Below, in pieces: positions 36,335-45,456 of a DNA stretch of 64,000 nucleotides (its first letter is position 1; the number at the start of each line of letters is the position of its first letter). The stretch lies in NCBI GenBank assembly GCA_017302635.1, contig JAFLCX010000001.1, positions 1,240,001 to 1,304,000 on the forward strand, read 5' to 3'. The position numbers and the translations under genes were made by a program. The notes beneath the pieces are model-generated. The model made no database searches and was not told the origin of the DNA. It saw only the letters and a list, made by a program, of their open reading frames with translations. The stretch is from Hyphomicrobiales bacterium (GTDB lineage Bacteria > Pseudomonadota > Alphaproteobacteria > Rhizobiales > Beijerinckiaceae).

Positions 36335-36358
36335 AAATAGTTTCAGATGAAACTATTT
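36335..36358. promoter_or_regulatory. Perfect palindrome upstream of hmgA (candidate operator)
   Basis: AAATAGTTTCA (36335-36345) and TGAAACTATTT (36348-36358) are perfect reverse complements separated by GA. This 24-bp dyad ends 67 bases before the hmgA start. Its size and AT-rich ends fit a MarR-, IclR- or TetR-type dimer operator. It is too AT-rich to be a terminator of the preceding gene. Confidence 0.7.
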
Positions 36359-36425
36359 TCTTGCCCTGAATCTGGCCTTCTGGCATGGCTGGGGGCATGA
36401 TTGTCGGGTCTTTGGAGAAAATCGC

Positions 36426-37793
36426 ATGAACAGGCATGTCAAGACGCGGGTCGGCGTAGGTGCCAAGACCACTTTGCAGGGTGGCCTCGCTTATATGTCC
36501 GGTTTCGGCAATTCGTTCGAGACCGAGGCTTTGCCGAATGCGTTGCCGGTGGGGCGCAACAGCCCACAGAAATGCAACTACGGACTTTATGCTGAGCAGC
36601 TCTCGGGCTCACCCTTCACGGCTCCACGCTCGACCAACGAGCGTTCCTGGCTCTATCGCATCCAACCGGGGGTGAAGCACCAGAGCCGCTATCGCAAGGT
36701 CAGCACGGGACTCATCCGCACTGCGCCCAACCGTGAGGAGTCCTCGCTCCCGATCGGGCAATTGCGCTGGATGCCGATTCCCCTGCCAAAGGAAAAGCTC
36801 ACGTTTCTGAGTGGCATGCGCACGATGACGACGGCCGGCGATGCCGAAGGGCAGGCCGGCATGGCCGCCCATATGGCCCTGGTTACGGCCTCGATGATCG
36901 ACGAGTACTTTTTCAATGCCGACGGCGAATTGATGATCGTGGCGCAGCAAGGTTCTCTCCGGTTTTTTACCGAGTTCGGCATGATCGAGATCGAGCCGGG
37001 CGAGATCTGCGTCATTCCGCGTGGCATCATCTTCCGGTGCGAACTCGTGGATGGCCCGGCGCGGGCCTATGTCTGCGAGAATTACGGCGGGGCCTTCACC
37101 TTGCCGGAGCGCGGGCCGATCGGCGCGAATTGCCTTGCCAATGCGCGGGATTTCCTCACGCCCGGTGCAGCCTATGAAGACAAGCCCGGAAAGGCGCAGC
37201 TTTTTGTCAAATGGTGCGGCGAGATGTTTGTCACAGAGATCGAGGCTTCGCCGCTCGATGTCGTCGCCTGGCACGGCAACTACTACCCCTACAAATACGA
37301 TTTGCGGCATTTCTCGCCGGTGGGCGCGATCGGGTTCGATCACCCCGACCCTTCGATTTTCACGGTGCTGACTTCTCCATCGGGAGAGGTGGGCACGGCG
37401 AATATCGATTTCGTGATTTTTCCCGAGCGCTGGATGGTCGCCGAGAACACCTTCCGCCCGCCCTGGTATCACCGGAACATCATGAGCGAGTTCATGGGGC
37501 TGATCTACGGCGTCTATGACGCCAAACCCGAGGGCTTCGTGCCCGGCGGGGCGAGCCTGCACAACATGATGCTTCCGCATGGGCCCGACACGCCCGCTTT
37601 CGAGCACGCCTCGAACGAGCCGATGGTGCCCAAGAAACTCACCGGCACGATGGCGTTCATGTTCGAGACGCGCCTCGCGCAGCGCGTCACGAAATTCGCC
37701 TCCGAGGATGCGCCGATGGACAAGAACTACCTCGATTGCTGGGGCGGGCTGAAGCGGCGCTTCGACCCCTCGACACCTGAGCCGCAATGGTGA
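36426..37793 (+). CDS. hmgA: Homogentisate 1,2-dioxygenase
   Basis: A 455-residue ring-cleavage dioxygenase of tyrosine and phenylalanine degradation, producing maleylacetoacetate. Family features are [15 protein letters not shown] at the N-terminus and [36 protein letters not shown] (here FVKWCGEMF...) in the middle. [18 protein letters not shown] carries iron-binding His, and [12 protein letters not shown] carries further conserved His. TTTGGAGAA precedes the ATG. The 24-bp palindrome upstream is the likely regulatory site. Maleylacetoacetate isomerase and fumarylacetoacetase are not adjacent. Confidence 0.96.
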   Translation: MNRHVKTRVGVGAKTTLQGGLAYMSGFGNSFETEALPNALPVGRNSPQKCNYGLYAEQLSGSPFTAPRSTNERSWLYRIQPGVKHQSRYRKVSTGLIRTAPNREESSLPIGQLRWMPIPLPKEKLTFLSGMRTMTTAGDAEGQAGMAAHMALVTASMIDEYFFNADGELMIVAQQGSLRFFTEFGMIEIEPGEICVIPRGIIFRCELVDGPARAYVCENYGGAFTLPERGPIGANCLANARDFLTPGAAYEDKPGKAQLFVKWCGEMFVTEIEASPLDVVAWHGNYYPYKYDLRHFSPVGAIGFDHPDPSIFTVLTSPSGEVGTANIDFVIFPERWMVAENTFRPPWYHRNIMSEFMGLIYGVYDAKPEGFVPGGASLHNMMLPHGPDTPAFEHASNEPMVPKKLTGTMAFMFETRLAQRVTKFASEDAPMDKNYLDCWGGLKRRFDPSTPEPQW

Positions 37794-37794
37794 A

Positions 37795-37809
37795 TGTAGG
37801 AAAATAACG
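37795..37809 (+). promoter_or_regulatory. HexR-like box before hexR
   Basis: TGTAGGAAAATAACG agrees with the HexR consensus TGTARTWAAWTTWCA, as I recall it for gammaproteobacteria, at 12 of 15 positions. It lies between hmgA and hexR, 64 bases before the hexR ATG. Related boxes lie before zwf. Confidence 0.4.
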
Positions 37810-37873
37810 TTCCCGCTTGGCTTTTGACGGTTTCCCTCGCTAATCTGTCTTCGGATGTGAGCGGGGGAATTCC

Positions 37874-38728
37874 ATGAGCGAAACGGGCAAGGCGCTGCTG
37901 CTGACCATTGAAGCCGCGCGCGATCATCTCTCGCGATCGGAAGCACGTGTCGCCGATATCGTCCTCACCGACCCCAATCGGGCGGTGGAGATGTCGATTG
38001 CCGCAATCTCCGAGGCGGCGGATGTCAGCGAGCCGACAGTGGCGCGCTTCTGCAAATCGCTCGGTTTCTCGGGGCTCAAGGAATTCAAGCTCCGCCTCGC
38101 GCGCAGTCTGGGCTCCGGCACGCCGTTCGTGCATCAGGATGTCAAGCCCGGCGATGATGCAGGTGCGGTCGTCACGAAGATGATCGATCGCGCCTCGAAG
38201 GCGATTGCGAGCCTGCGCGACGACGTGGACAGTGCTCAACTCGCAAGGGCCGCGCGCGCGATCGCTTCGGCCGGGCGCCTCGAGTTCTACGGGCAAGGCA
38301 ATTCCGGCATTGTTGCGCTTGATGCGCAGCACAAGTTCTTCCGCCTCGGCATCCCCACGGCCGCCTACTCCGATCCGCATGTGCATGCGATGTCGGCCGC
38401 CCTGCTCGGGCCGAAGGACGTGGTGATCGCGATTTCCGCCTCCGGGCGCACATTGGATCTCATACGTTCAGTGGAAATCGCGAAGAATGCCGGCGTGACG
38501 GTGATAGGGATCACCACGCGTGGCTCGCCACTCACCAAGCTGTGTGATGTCGCGATCACAACCGATGTCGAGGAAGATACCGACGTCTATTCCCCGATGC
38601 TGTCGCGCCATGTGCATCTCGCGATCATCGATATGCTGAGCGTTCTCACCGCTCTCGAGCGAGGCGATGCGGGTGTCACGAGCATGGCGCGGGCGAAGAA
38701 GAGCGTTCGCGAGAAGCGTTCCGCCTGA
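37874..38728 (+). CDS. hexR: MurR/RpiR-family regulator HexR
   Basis: A 284-residue regulator. The N-terminal helix-turn-helix (residues about 35-65) has ISEAADVSEPTVARFCKSLGFSGLKEFKLRLA. The C-terminal SIS sugar-phosphate-binding domain has FYGQGNSGIVALDAQHKFFRLG and VVIAISASGRTLDLIRS. Position immediately before zwf-pgl identifies it as HexR, which in studied proteobacteria represses zwf, pgl and edd and is released by 2-keto-3-deoxy-6-phosphogluconate. HexR-like boxes flank it on both sides, suggesting autoregulation. Confidence 0.9.
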   Translation: MSETGKALLLTIEAARDHLSRSEARVADIVLTDPNRAVEMSIAAISEAADVSEPTVARFCKSLGFSGLKEFKLRLARSLGSGTPFVHQDVKPGDDAGAVVTKMIDRASKAIASLRDDVDSAQLARAARAIASAGRLEFYGQGNSGIVALDAQHKFFRLGIPTAAYSDPHVHAMSAALLGPKDVVIAISASGRTLDLIRSVEIAKNAGVTVIGITTRGSPLTKLCDVAITTDVEEDTDVYSPMLSRHVHLAIIDMLSVLTALERGDAGVTSMARAKKSVREKRSA

Positions 38729-38734
38729 CCAGAT

Positions 38735-38770
38735 TGTATGAAAATTTCCTATTTTTGTAGTAAAGCTTCA
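38735..38770 (+). promoter_or_regulatory. Tandem HexR-like boxes before zwf
   Basis: TGTATGAAAATTTCC (38735-38749) matches the recalled HexR consensus at 12 of 15 positions. TGTAGTAAAGCTTCA (38756-38770) matches at 13 of 15. Their starts are 21 bases apart, two helical turns, so two dimers could bind the same face. They lie 62-97 bases before the zwf start. Confidence 0.55.
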
Positions 38771-38831
38771 CACGCGACCGCATTCCGGTTTATGGTGCGG
38801 CGCACGATGATGATCCTTGAACGGAACGAAG

Positions 38832-40322
38832 ATGGTTGAGCCACGCCTGCCGATTTTGCCCGAGCGCACCCCGGTGCCTCTTTTTGATCTTGTCCTGGTG
38901 GGCGCGACGGGCGATCTGGCGCTCAGAAAGCTTTTCCCGGCTCTGGCCCGGCGTGCAGCGGAAGGCGTTCTTCCCGAGGGAAGCCGTATCATCGGCGTGG
39001 TGCGCGGCGCCGAAAGTCCGGATGCCCTGCGCGAACATCTCGGAACGAAGCTCAGCGAATACGGCATTTCCGATGCCGATATCCGGCGGTTCCTCCCCAT
39101 TGTCGATTATGTGAAGGCCGATATTGCCGATGCCTCGACTCTGGGTGAATTGGCCGCGCGTCTGGATGATCCGAACCGGGCGCGGGCCTTCTACCTCGCG
39201 ACCCCGCCGGACCGGTTCATTCCGGCGAGCCGCGCGCTCAAGGCGGCAGGACTGCTTGAAAACGGAGCCCGCCTTGTGCTCGAAAAGCCTCTCGGGCAGG
39301 ACCTTGCCTCGGCGCGCGCCATCAACGAGGCCGTCGCGGCGGTGCTGCCTGAAAGCCAGACCTACCGGATTGATCATTACCTTGGCAAAGAGACGGTCCA
39401 GAATCTGCTGGTCCTGCGTTTTGCGAATACCTTGTTCGAGCGTTCGTGGTCTGAGCGCGATATCGATCATGTGCAGATCACAGTGGCCGAGACCGTGGGG
39501 CTGGAAACACGCGCGGGCTACTATGACAAGATCGGGGCCCTGCGTGATATGGTTCAGAACCATGTGATGCAGCTGCTTTGTCTGTTCGCGATCGAGCCGC
39601 CGAACACGCTCACAGCCGATGCGATCCGCGACGAGAAAGTTCGAGTTCTGCGCGCGCTGAAGCCGATCACGGGCTCCGATGTGCTCACCAAAACGGTGCG
39701 CGGCCAGTATATCCGCGGCTCGCTCGACGGTCTGCCGGTCCCGGGCTATGCCGAGGAGCTCGGGCGGGAAAGCGGCAACGAGACCTTCGTCGCGCTGCGC
39801 TGCGAACTCGAGACCTGGCGCTGGGCGGGTGTTCCGATTTTCCTGCGCACCGGCAAGCGCATGGGTTCGCGCTATTCCGAGATTGTCGTCACCTTCCGCA
39901 AGCTGCCGCATCTCATCTTTCCCGATCAGGCGGGGGCGGCGGTTGAAGCCAACCGCCTTGTGATCCGCTTGCAGCCGAATGACGGATTGCAGCTCCAGAT
40001 GATGATGAAGGTGCCGGGTTCCGGACGATTGAAGCTGGTGCCGCGCGTGCTCGACCTGCGCTATGACACCGCCTTCGACGAGCGAACACCCGACGCCTAT
40101 GAGCGTCTGCTGACAGACGTCATCCGGGGCGACCAGACCCTCTTCATGCGCCGCGACGAGGTCGAGGCGGCCTGGGCCTTCATCGATCCGATCGTCGAAG
40201 GCTGGAAGGAGCATTACCCCACGCCACATCGCTACGTCGCGGGCACTTCCGGACCACCTCAGGCGGTCGCGCTGATCGAGCGCGAGGGTCGCAGCTGGGG
40301 CGACCCGGAATTGCGTGGCTGA
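38832..40322 (+). CDS. zwf: Glucose-6-phosphate 1-dehydrogenase
   Basis: A 496-residue enzyme, the entry point of the oxidative pentose phosphate and Entner-Doudoroff routes. The coenzyme motif is VLVGATGDLALRKLFPAL. The active-site peptide is RIDHYLGKETVQNLLVLRFAN, with the catalytic His region following in RDMVQNHVMQLL. The substrate-binding FLRTGKRM is also intact. The ATG at 38832 has GGAACGA just upstream; a TTG at 38817 is in frame but unsupported. pgl follows nine bases later. Confidence 0.97.
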   Translation: MVEPRLPILPERTPVPLFDLVLVGATGDLALRKLFPALARRAAEGVLPEGSRIIGVVRGAESPDALREHLGTKLSEYGISDADIRRFLPIVDYVKADIADASTLGELAARLDDPNRARAFYLATPPDRFIPASRALKAAGLLENGARLVLEKPLGQDLASARAINEAVAAVLPESQTYRIDHYLGKETVQNLLVLRFANTLFERSWSERDIDHVQITVAETVGLETRAGYYDKIGALRDMVQNHVMQLLCLFAIEPPNTLTADAIRDEKVRVLRALKPITGSDVLTKTVRGQYIRGSLDGLPVPGYAEELGRESGNETFVALRCELETWRWAGVPIFLRTGKRMGSRYSEIVVTFRKLPHLIFPDQAGAAVEANRLVIRLQPNDGLQLQMMMKVPGSGRLKLVPRVLDLRYDTAFDERTPDAYERLLTDVIRGDQTLFMRRDEVEAAWAFIDPIVEGWKEHYPTPHRYVAGTSGPPQAVALIEREGRSWGDPELRG

Positions 40323-40331
40323 GGGATTCCG

Positions 40332-41021
40332 ATGTCGAAGCAGCCGGTGCTCCACCTTTTCCCGAAACTTGCTTCCGCCTCGCAAGCGCTGGCCGAGTGG
40401 GTCGGCTCCGGGTTGCGACGCGCGGTCGAGGACCACGGGCAGGCCTCGGCGGCATTGCCGGGCGGATCCACGCCCGGCCCGTTCCTTGTTGCGCTCGCGA
40501 AACAGGACCTGCCCTGGAAATTCATCACATTGATGCCCACCGATGAGCGGTTCGTGCCGGCGGATCACCCGCGCTCCAATGAACGGATGATGATGACATG
40601 CCTTGCGCCGGCGCTCGCGAATGGCGCGCGGTGGGTGTCCTTCGCGCCGGATGGGCCTGTCGCTGGGCCGGAATCACTCGCGGCCGGCATCGCGCTGGCG
40701 ATCGAGCCGCGCCTGCCCTTGTCGGTTGTGGTCTCGGGCATGGGCGATGATGGGCATATTGCTTCGCTTTTTCCGGGAGATGACCGACTGGCTGATCCGG
40801 CCCATCTTTGGCCGGTCGTTGCTGCGGCGTATCCGCGCGGACACGAGCCTCGCCTCACGCTGTCGCCGCCGGTCCTGCGTGCATCGCGGCAGATTGCTCT
40901 GCTGTTTTCCGGCTTGCGCAAGCAGCAGGTTTTCGCGGATGCGCTGCTTGCGCGCGACAAACCTGTGGCGCTGCTCACCGACGCCTCCGCCCCTCTGAAC
41001 GTATTTCTGTCTCCGGATTGA
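40332..41021 (+). CDS. pgl: 6-phosphogluconolactonase
   Basis: A 229-residue NagB/SugarP-isomerase-fold lactonase. The motifs are ASAALPGGSTPGPFLVAL, MPTDERFVPADHPRSNERMM, and SGMGDDGHIASLFPG, the last containing the catalytic His. It hydrolyses 6-phosphoglucono-lactone made by Zwf. The two genes are co-transcribed. No edd or gnd follows; the next gene is an unrelated chemoreceptor. Confidence 0.95.
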   Translation: MSKQPVLHLFPKLASASQALAEWVGSGLRRAVEDHGQASAALPGGSTPGPFLVALAKQDLPWKFITLMPTDERFVPADHPRSNERMMMTCLAPALANGARWVSFAPDGPVAGPESLAAGIALAIEPRLPLSVVVSGMGDDGHIASLFPGDDRLADPAHLWPVVAAAYPRGHEPRLTLSPPVLRASRQIALLFSGLRKQQVFADALLARDKPVALLTDASAPLNVFLSPD

Positions 41022-41198
41022 TGGATAACACAACTCCAAGATGCAATTGGCCTCTTGGAAAACACCGATTTTTTGAAGTTTTTCATCGGAATTACACAAG
41101 AACGGCAACCATTTCCCTTCTGTTTACCAAGTTCGGCTGATCTCGACCCTGAGATGGATCGCGCCAGAAGGCCGCGAACATGGCTGGGGTATGGACCG

Positions 41199-43340
41199 AT
41201 GAAGGCAAAGCGTTGGGGCGGTTGGAAGCTTCCGGGCAAATCGGGATTTCGGCTTTCGATCGGCAGAAGGTTGGCGCTCGGATTTGCGGCCGTGGTGCTG
41301 CCGTTTCTGATTGGGGGGCTGGCCTCCTTCTGGTTTGTCGATCGGGCCCGCAATGATGTCAGCCTGATGCTCGATCGCACGGAGGGGGCGCGGATCACAT
41401 CGGAGATCGTCGCCAATGTTCATGCGGTCACCGCGATGCTTGGTGGTTATGTTATCGGCAGCGACGACCATTCCAAGAAGGGTTTTGAGGCAGGCTGGAA
41501 CAACCTCGACCGGCTGACGAAACAATTCGAGGCGCGCAACGCGTTGGAGACCGATCCGCAGATCAAGGACGTCACAAAGGAAGGCCTTGAGGCGATTTCC
41601 AAGCTCCAGACCATTCAGACGCGGATTTTCTCGATTGCCGGCGGGCCTTCCGCCATGCCCGGCATGACGAAGCTCGAAACCCTGCTGGTTCCGGACGGGA
41701 TGGCTCTCGTGACGATGCTGACCGGCATGGTAGAGAAGCGCCCCAAAGGCAATTTCGATTTTGACGATGTGCGTTCCTTCCAGTTCATGGCTCGGGACCT
41801 GCGCGACGCCTTCCTGCGTGCCATCGCCGCGTTGCGCCTCTATGCCTATTCGGGGACTGACGAAGATCTCGAGGTTTTCAATGATCTGGTCGGCACCCTG
41901 TCATTCCGCATCACGCAGCTTGATCGTCGGGCCATCGGGTTTGGCGGAGACTACAATTCCGATCTCACGGTGCTGAAGGAAACGTTCCCGAACTGGGTGA
42001 AAGGCGCCAACGAAATCATCGACATGCGCAAGACACCGCGTTGGAACCGCGTGAACCAGATGACGACAGAAGAGGCAGGGCCACTTGTTCAGCGCATCGT
42101 GGCGCTGCTCGAGGGCGAATTCAACAATTTCGGTGAGCGCATGCCGGGCCTGTCCGATCGGCAGAAGGCCGACGTGATCAAGCGCGCCGAAGGCTCGCAG
42201 CAAGTCCTGCGCTTCAGCGGCGTGATGAGCGTCTCCGCAGTGGCGATCGCGACTCTGCTTGCCATTCTCCTCGGGCTGGTGATCAGCCGCTCGTTGACTG
42301 TTCCGATCGCCGGGATGACCCGTGCGATGGGGCGTCTCGCGGCCAAGGATTTCTCGGTGGAGGTTCCGGCCCAGAACCGTTCGGATGAAATCGGGGACAT
42401 GGCCAAGGCCGTTCTGGTGTTCCGCGAGACGGGGATCGAAGCTGAAAGGATGCGCGATTCCGAGCGCGCCGCCGAACTGGCACGCGAGCAGCGCAATGAA
42501 GCTGTCGAGCAGGCGATCCGCGAGTTCGAGGCTGGAACGACCGAAATCGTATCGACCCTCAGCACCGCTTCCACCCAGTTGCAGCAGGCCGCGACCTCGC
42601 TTTCGGCGACCGCCGAGGAGACCTCGATGCAGGCGACATCGGTTGCTGCGGCAGCCGATCAGGCTTCGGCGAATGTGGCCGGGCTCGCGGGCTCAGGCGA
42701 TGAACTGGCGCGCGCCATCGGTGAAATCGGGCGGCAGGTCAGAAATTCGACAGAAATCGCCTCGCGCGCTGTCATCCACGCTTCGGAGACGGATATGCAG
42801 GTGCAGCAGCTCGCCACATCGGCGCAGCGCATCGGCGAGGTGGTGGCGCTTATCAATTCCATCGCAGCGCAGACGAACCTTCTCGCGCTCAACGCGACGA
42901 TCGAGGCGGCGCGCGCGGGCGAGGCTGGGCGCGGCTTCGCGGTTGTCGCTCAGGAGGTCAAGGACCTCGCCAGCCAGACCCGCACCGCCACCGAGCAGAT
43001 CGCCGAAAGCGTTTCGGCCATGCAATCGGTGACGGACAGCACGATCACAGCCATACAGGGGATTGGCGAGGCGATCGCGTCGCTCGACTCGATCTCGAAG
43101 CTGATCGAGGATTCCATTGTCGAACAGGATCGCGCTACCCAGGATATCGCGACGAATGTGCAGCAGGCGGCGCGCGGCACCGAGGAAGTCTCCTCGAATA
43201 TCGCGCAAGTCAATCAGGCAGCAGCCAGCACCGGCAGTGCAGCAACGCAGGTGATGGCCTCGGCCTCGAACCTCGCGGAGCAGGCCGAGCGCATGCGCAA
43301 TCAGGTCGATCACTTCCTCGCGGCTGTGCGGGCGGCCTGA
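41199..43340 (+). CDS. Methyl-accepting chemotaxis protein
   Basis: A 713-residue chemoreceptor. TM1 is at about residues 22-45 ([21 protein letters not shown]) and is followed by a helical sensor domain of about 300 residues with no recognisable ligand fold. TM2 is near 340-360 ([15 protein letters not shown]). The HAMP region (to about 415) has [15 protein letters not shown] after it. The methyl-accepting signalling domain carries the conserved hairpin tip [20 protein letters not shown]. No C-terminal CheR-binding pentapeptide is seen. The start is uncertain: 41199 gives a normal short cytosolic leader, and 41154 is an alternative. Confidence 0.93.
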   Translation: MKAKRWGGWKLPGKSGFRLSIGRRLALGFAAVVLPFLIGGLASFWFVDRARNDVSLMLDRTEGARITSEIVANVHAVTAMLGGYVIGSDDHSKKGFEAGWNNLDRLTKQFEARNALETDPQIKDVTKEGLEAISKLQTIQTRIFSIAGGPSAMPGMTKLETLLVPDGMALVTMLTGMVEKRPKGNFDFDDVRSFQFMARDLRDAFLRAIAALRLYAYSGTDEDLEVFNDLVGTLSFRITQLDRRAIGFGGDYNSDLTVLKETFPNWVKGANEIIDMRKTPRWNRVNQMTTEEAGPLVQRIVALLEGEFNNFGERMPGLSDRQKADVIKRAEGSQQVLRFSGVMSVSAVAIATLLAILLGLVISRSLTVPIAGMTRAMGRLAAKDFSVEVPAQNRSDEIGDMAKAVLVFRETGIEAERMRDSERAAELAREQRNEAVEQAIREFEAGTTEIVSTLSTASTQLQQAATSLSATAEETSMQATSVAAAADQASANVAGLAGSGDELARAIGEIGRQVRNSTEIASRAVIHASETDMQVQQLATSAQRIGEVVALINSIAAQTNLLALNATIEAARAGEAGRGFAVVAQEVKDLASQTRTATEQIAESVSAMQSVTDSTITAIQGIGEAIASLDSISKLIEDSIVEQDRATQDIATNVQQAARGTEEVSSNIAQVNQAAASTGSAATQVMASASNLAEQAERMRNQVDHFLAAVRAA

Positions 43341-43396
43341 GCGCAGCGACGCTGCCAGGGAAAACCCGCGGTCCGCCTGCATGGCATATGAAGGAT

Positions 43397-43472
43397 TGGT
43401 GGAGCTGAGCGGGATCGAACCGCTGACCTCTGCAGTGCGATTGCAGCGCTCTCCCAGCTGAGCTACAGCCCC
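43397..43472 (-). tRNA. tRNA-Ala (anticodon CGC)
   Basis: On the minus strand a 76-base cloverleaf is complete. The acceptor is GGGGCTG with CAGCTCC, the D arm is GCTC/GAGC with AGCTGGGA, and the anticodon stem is CTGCA/TGCAG around loop ATCGCAC (U33, anticodon CGC). The T arm is AGCGG/CCGCT around TTCGATC. The discriminator is A, and CCA is encoded. It reads GCG alanine codons. Confidence 0.95.
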
Positions 43473-43648
43473 GTTTCCGAGTGGCGGGTTCTTCGCCGAA
43501 CTGGCACGCGAAGTCAACGGTGAAATCGCAATCGGCATCGATGCGATGGTCCCCTCTCCTCTCGGGCCCCGCCCTTGCCGGGAGGCTTGCCGCTCGGCTA
43601 GAGAAGGGCGGTGCGCGCCGCGTAACCCCCGCGAGGATGGAGACCTTC

Positions 43649-43924
43649 ATGAATCCGCTGCTCTGGCTCTTCGATACGGTCATCTCTCTCTATGTCTGGA
43701 TGATCATCGGGCAGGCCGTGCTGAGCCTCTTGATCAGCTTCGGAATCGTGAATTCGCGCCAGCCCCTCGTTTCAACGATCGGGGAGTTCCTCTACCGCGT
43801 CACCGAGCCGGCCCTCGCACCGATCCGGCGGCGGATGCCGAATCTCGGGCCGGTCGATATTTCGCCGCTCGTGCTGATCATCGCGCTCCTCTTTGTGCAA
43901 AGGCTCGTTCACTGGGCGCTTTGA
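43649..43924 (+). CDS. YggT family membrane protein
   Basis: A 91-residue protein with two hydrophobic segments. The family signature is LYVWMIIGQAVLSLLISFGIVN and VTEPALAPIRRRMPNLGPVDISPLVLIIAL. YggT proteins are linked to membrane or cell-shape functions and osmotic tolerance, with an unclear mechanism. GGAG six bases upstream supports the ATG at 43649 over 43637. In many proteobacteria YggT is directly followed by DUF167; here a cytochrome P460 gene lies between them. Confidence 0.88.
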   Translation: MNPLLWLFDTVISLYVWMIIGQAVLSLLISFGIVNSRQPLVSTIGEFLYRVTEPALAPIRRRMPNLGPVDISPLVLIIALLFVQRLVHWAL

Positions 43925-44034
43925 TGCCGGTTTCTACCTGATCGCCGCGACGTGATTTGACGTGCGGTCGCGAATGTTTCTCGATGGAGGCCTGCGGCCT
44001 TCAGGGCCGGTTTCGAATCGGGGGAGATATCATC

Positions 44035-44586
44035 ATGGTCAGGCCAGCTTTTTTCGCGGCTATTCTGGTTCCGGTTTTCACCTTTCCGGCCATGCCGCAA
44101 CAGGCGGCGGTGCCGGATACGAGTGTGACGCGCGTCGCCTTCCCACAGGGCTTCGCAACCGGTTTCCGCCTCTATGACAAGGTCGATAAGCCGGACCGGA
44201 AAATCGTACGCTATCTCTACATCAATCCGCAGGCTCTGGCAGCGGTGAAGCCCGGCGAGCCTTTCCCGGATGGCACGATTCTCGTGATGGAAGACCACGA
44301 TGTCGCGCTGGAGGCGGGCGGCAACCCGATCAAGTCAGCTGATGGCCGCTTGATGCCCACGCAGCGCGTGAAGGCCGTTGCCGTGATGGAAAAACGTGCT
44401 GGCTGGGGCGAAAGCAACCCTTTCCCGCCTGAAAAAGACAATGGCGACTGGGAATATGCATCCTTCAAGGCGGATGGATCGGCGAACCCGATCAAGCTCG
44501 ACAATTGCCATGCCTGCCACTTGCCGCAGAAGGGACTCGATTTCACCTTCTCGGGCGCGAAGGTCTACGAGGCTGCGAAGAAGTAA
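44035..44586 (+). CDS. Cytochrome P460 family protein
   Basis: A 183-residue exported protein. The signal peptide is AFFAAILVPVFTFPAMPQQA. The P460 domain follows: FATGFRLYDKVDKPDRKIVRYLYINPQAL, then GTILVMEDHDV. The single haem attachment site CHACH is in LDNCHACHLPQKGLDFTF at the C-terminus. Characterised P460 proteins carry a haem c with an extra Lys crosslink and oxidise hydroxylamine or bind NO; whether the crosslinking Lys is present cannot be decided by eye. GGGGGAG precedes the ATG. It would depend on the ccm system encoded 20 kb away. Confidence 0.85.
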   Translation: MVRPAFFAAILVPVFTFPAMPQQAAVPDTSVTRVAFPQGFATGFRLYDKVDKPDRKIVRYLYINPQALAAVKPGEPFPDGTILVMEDHDVALEAGGNPIKSADGRLMPTQRVKAVAVMEKRAGWGESNPFPPEKDNGDWEYASFKADGSANPIKLDNCHACHLPQKGLDFTFSGAKVYEAAKK

Positions 44587-44594
44587 GGTGGTTC

Positions 44595-44918
44595 TTGGTT
44601 GAGAAATCCGGGCCGTTGAGCGCCGAGGGCGACGCGACCTTGCTCGCCATCCGCCTCACGCCGAAAGGCGGGAAGGACGCTCTCGAGCCCGCCAAGACCC
44701 TGTCCGATGGTCGATGCGTGCTGGCTGCGCGCGTGCGGGCTGTTCCGGAAAACGGCGAGGCCAACCGGGCGTTGGTTGCACTCGTCGCCCGCAGCCTCGA
44801 ATGCCCGGCCAGTGCCGTGCAACTTGTGTCTGGTGCGACGTCACGTCTCAAGATCCTTCGCGTCGAAAGGGCGTATCAGGAGGTGAAAGCGCGCCTGACC
44901 GTATTATCGTTGATCTGA
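44595..44918 (+). CDS. DUF167 (YggU) family protein
   Basis: A 107-residue protein of the DUF167/YggU family. The core is LAIRLTPKGGKDALE, VRAVPENGEANRALVALVARSL and LVSGATSRLKILRV, which are the diagnostic elements. The function is unknown. No ATG is available; the TTG at 44595 follows AAGGTGG closely and is taken as the start. It begins nine bases after the P460 stop, so the two are probably co-transcribed. Confidence 0.82.
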   Translation: MVEKSGPLSAEGDATLLAIRLTPKGGKDALEPAKTLSDGRCVLAARVRAVPENGEANRALVALVARSLECPASAVQLVSGATSRLKILRVERAYQEVKARLTVLSLI

Positions 44919-45053
44919 AAATGACGGTTATTCGGCACGTATCGTCCGAAGGTTGTGGCGCGAGGCGATTGCGATGCAATAAAACTTGCTCTAACGGACC
45001 GGAATATCCGTTTTCAATCCGGCCTCCCCACGAGGCCCGCTTCGGAACACGCC

Positions 45054-45446
45054 ATGCCGCGCACAACACCCGCTGAACGCCCGCTCTCGCCGCATCTCTC
45101 GGTCTACAAGCCGTCGATCACGATGATGATGTCGATTTTCCATCGCGTCACCGGCGCGGCCCTGTTTTTCGGCACATTGCTGATCGTGGCGCTGCTGGTC
45201 GCGCTGGCCACCGGCAAGGATGCCTACGGGATGGTGCAGGGTATCTATGGCTCGTGGTTCGGCAAGCTTGTGATCTTTGGTTACAGCTGGGCGCTCTTCC
45301 ACCATATGCTCGGCGGATTGCGTCACCTCATCTGGGATACGGGCGCGATGCTCGAGCGAGAGATTCGACTGAAACTTGCCTGGGCGACCTTGATCGGTTC
45401 GGTGGGGCTGACAGCCCTCGTCTGGGCCATCGTTCTTCTGGGCTGA
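45054..45446 (+). CDS. sdhC: Succinate dehydrogenase cytochrome b556 subunit
   Basis: A 130-residue three-helix anchor. PLSPHLSVYKPSITMMMSIFHRVTGAALF is the SdhC signature with quinone-site residues. The haem-ligand His lies in SWALFHHMLGGLRHLIWD. It forms the membrane quinone-reducing part of complex II with SdhD. The 135 bases upstream carry a 6-bp hairpin (AACGGA/TCCGTT) but no convincing promoter that I can define. Confidence 0.96.
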   Translation: MPRTTPAERPLSPHLSVYKPSITMMMSIFHRVTGAALFFGTLLIVALLVALATGKDAYGMVQGIYGSWFGKLVIFGYSWALFHHMLGGLRHLIWDTGAMLEREIRLKLAWATLIGSVGLTALVWAIVLLG

Positions 45447-45456
45447 GGGGGCGAGC

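Noticed and set aside
38790..40568. Long open frame of 592 codons on the minus strand opposite zwf
   Set aside because: It is a complement of a well-supported enzyme gene. The sequence is low-complexity Arg/Gly/His rich and has no domain. GC-rich codon bias routinely opens such frames.
41036..41088. Hairpins (CCAAGA/TCTTGG and CCGAT/ATCGG) after pgl as a terminator
   Set aside because: The loops are long, the stems short, and the T-run lies within the second loop. The evidence is too weak.
41640..41670. GCCATGCCCGGCATGAC inside the chemoreceptor gene as a third copy of the paired-hairpin repeat
   Set aside because: It lies in coding sequence, lacks the second unit, and the stem differs, so it is a chance match.
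43397..43472. tRNA-Ala as an integration site for a mobile element
   Set aside because: No integrase, direct repeat of the tRNA end or foreign-looking genes flank it. The only recombinase is a host-type XerC about 20 kb away.
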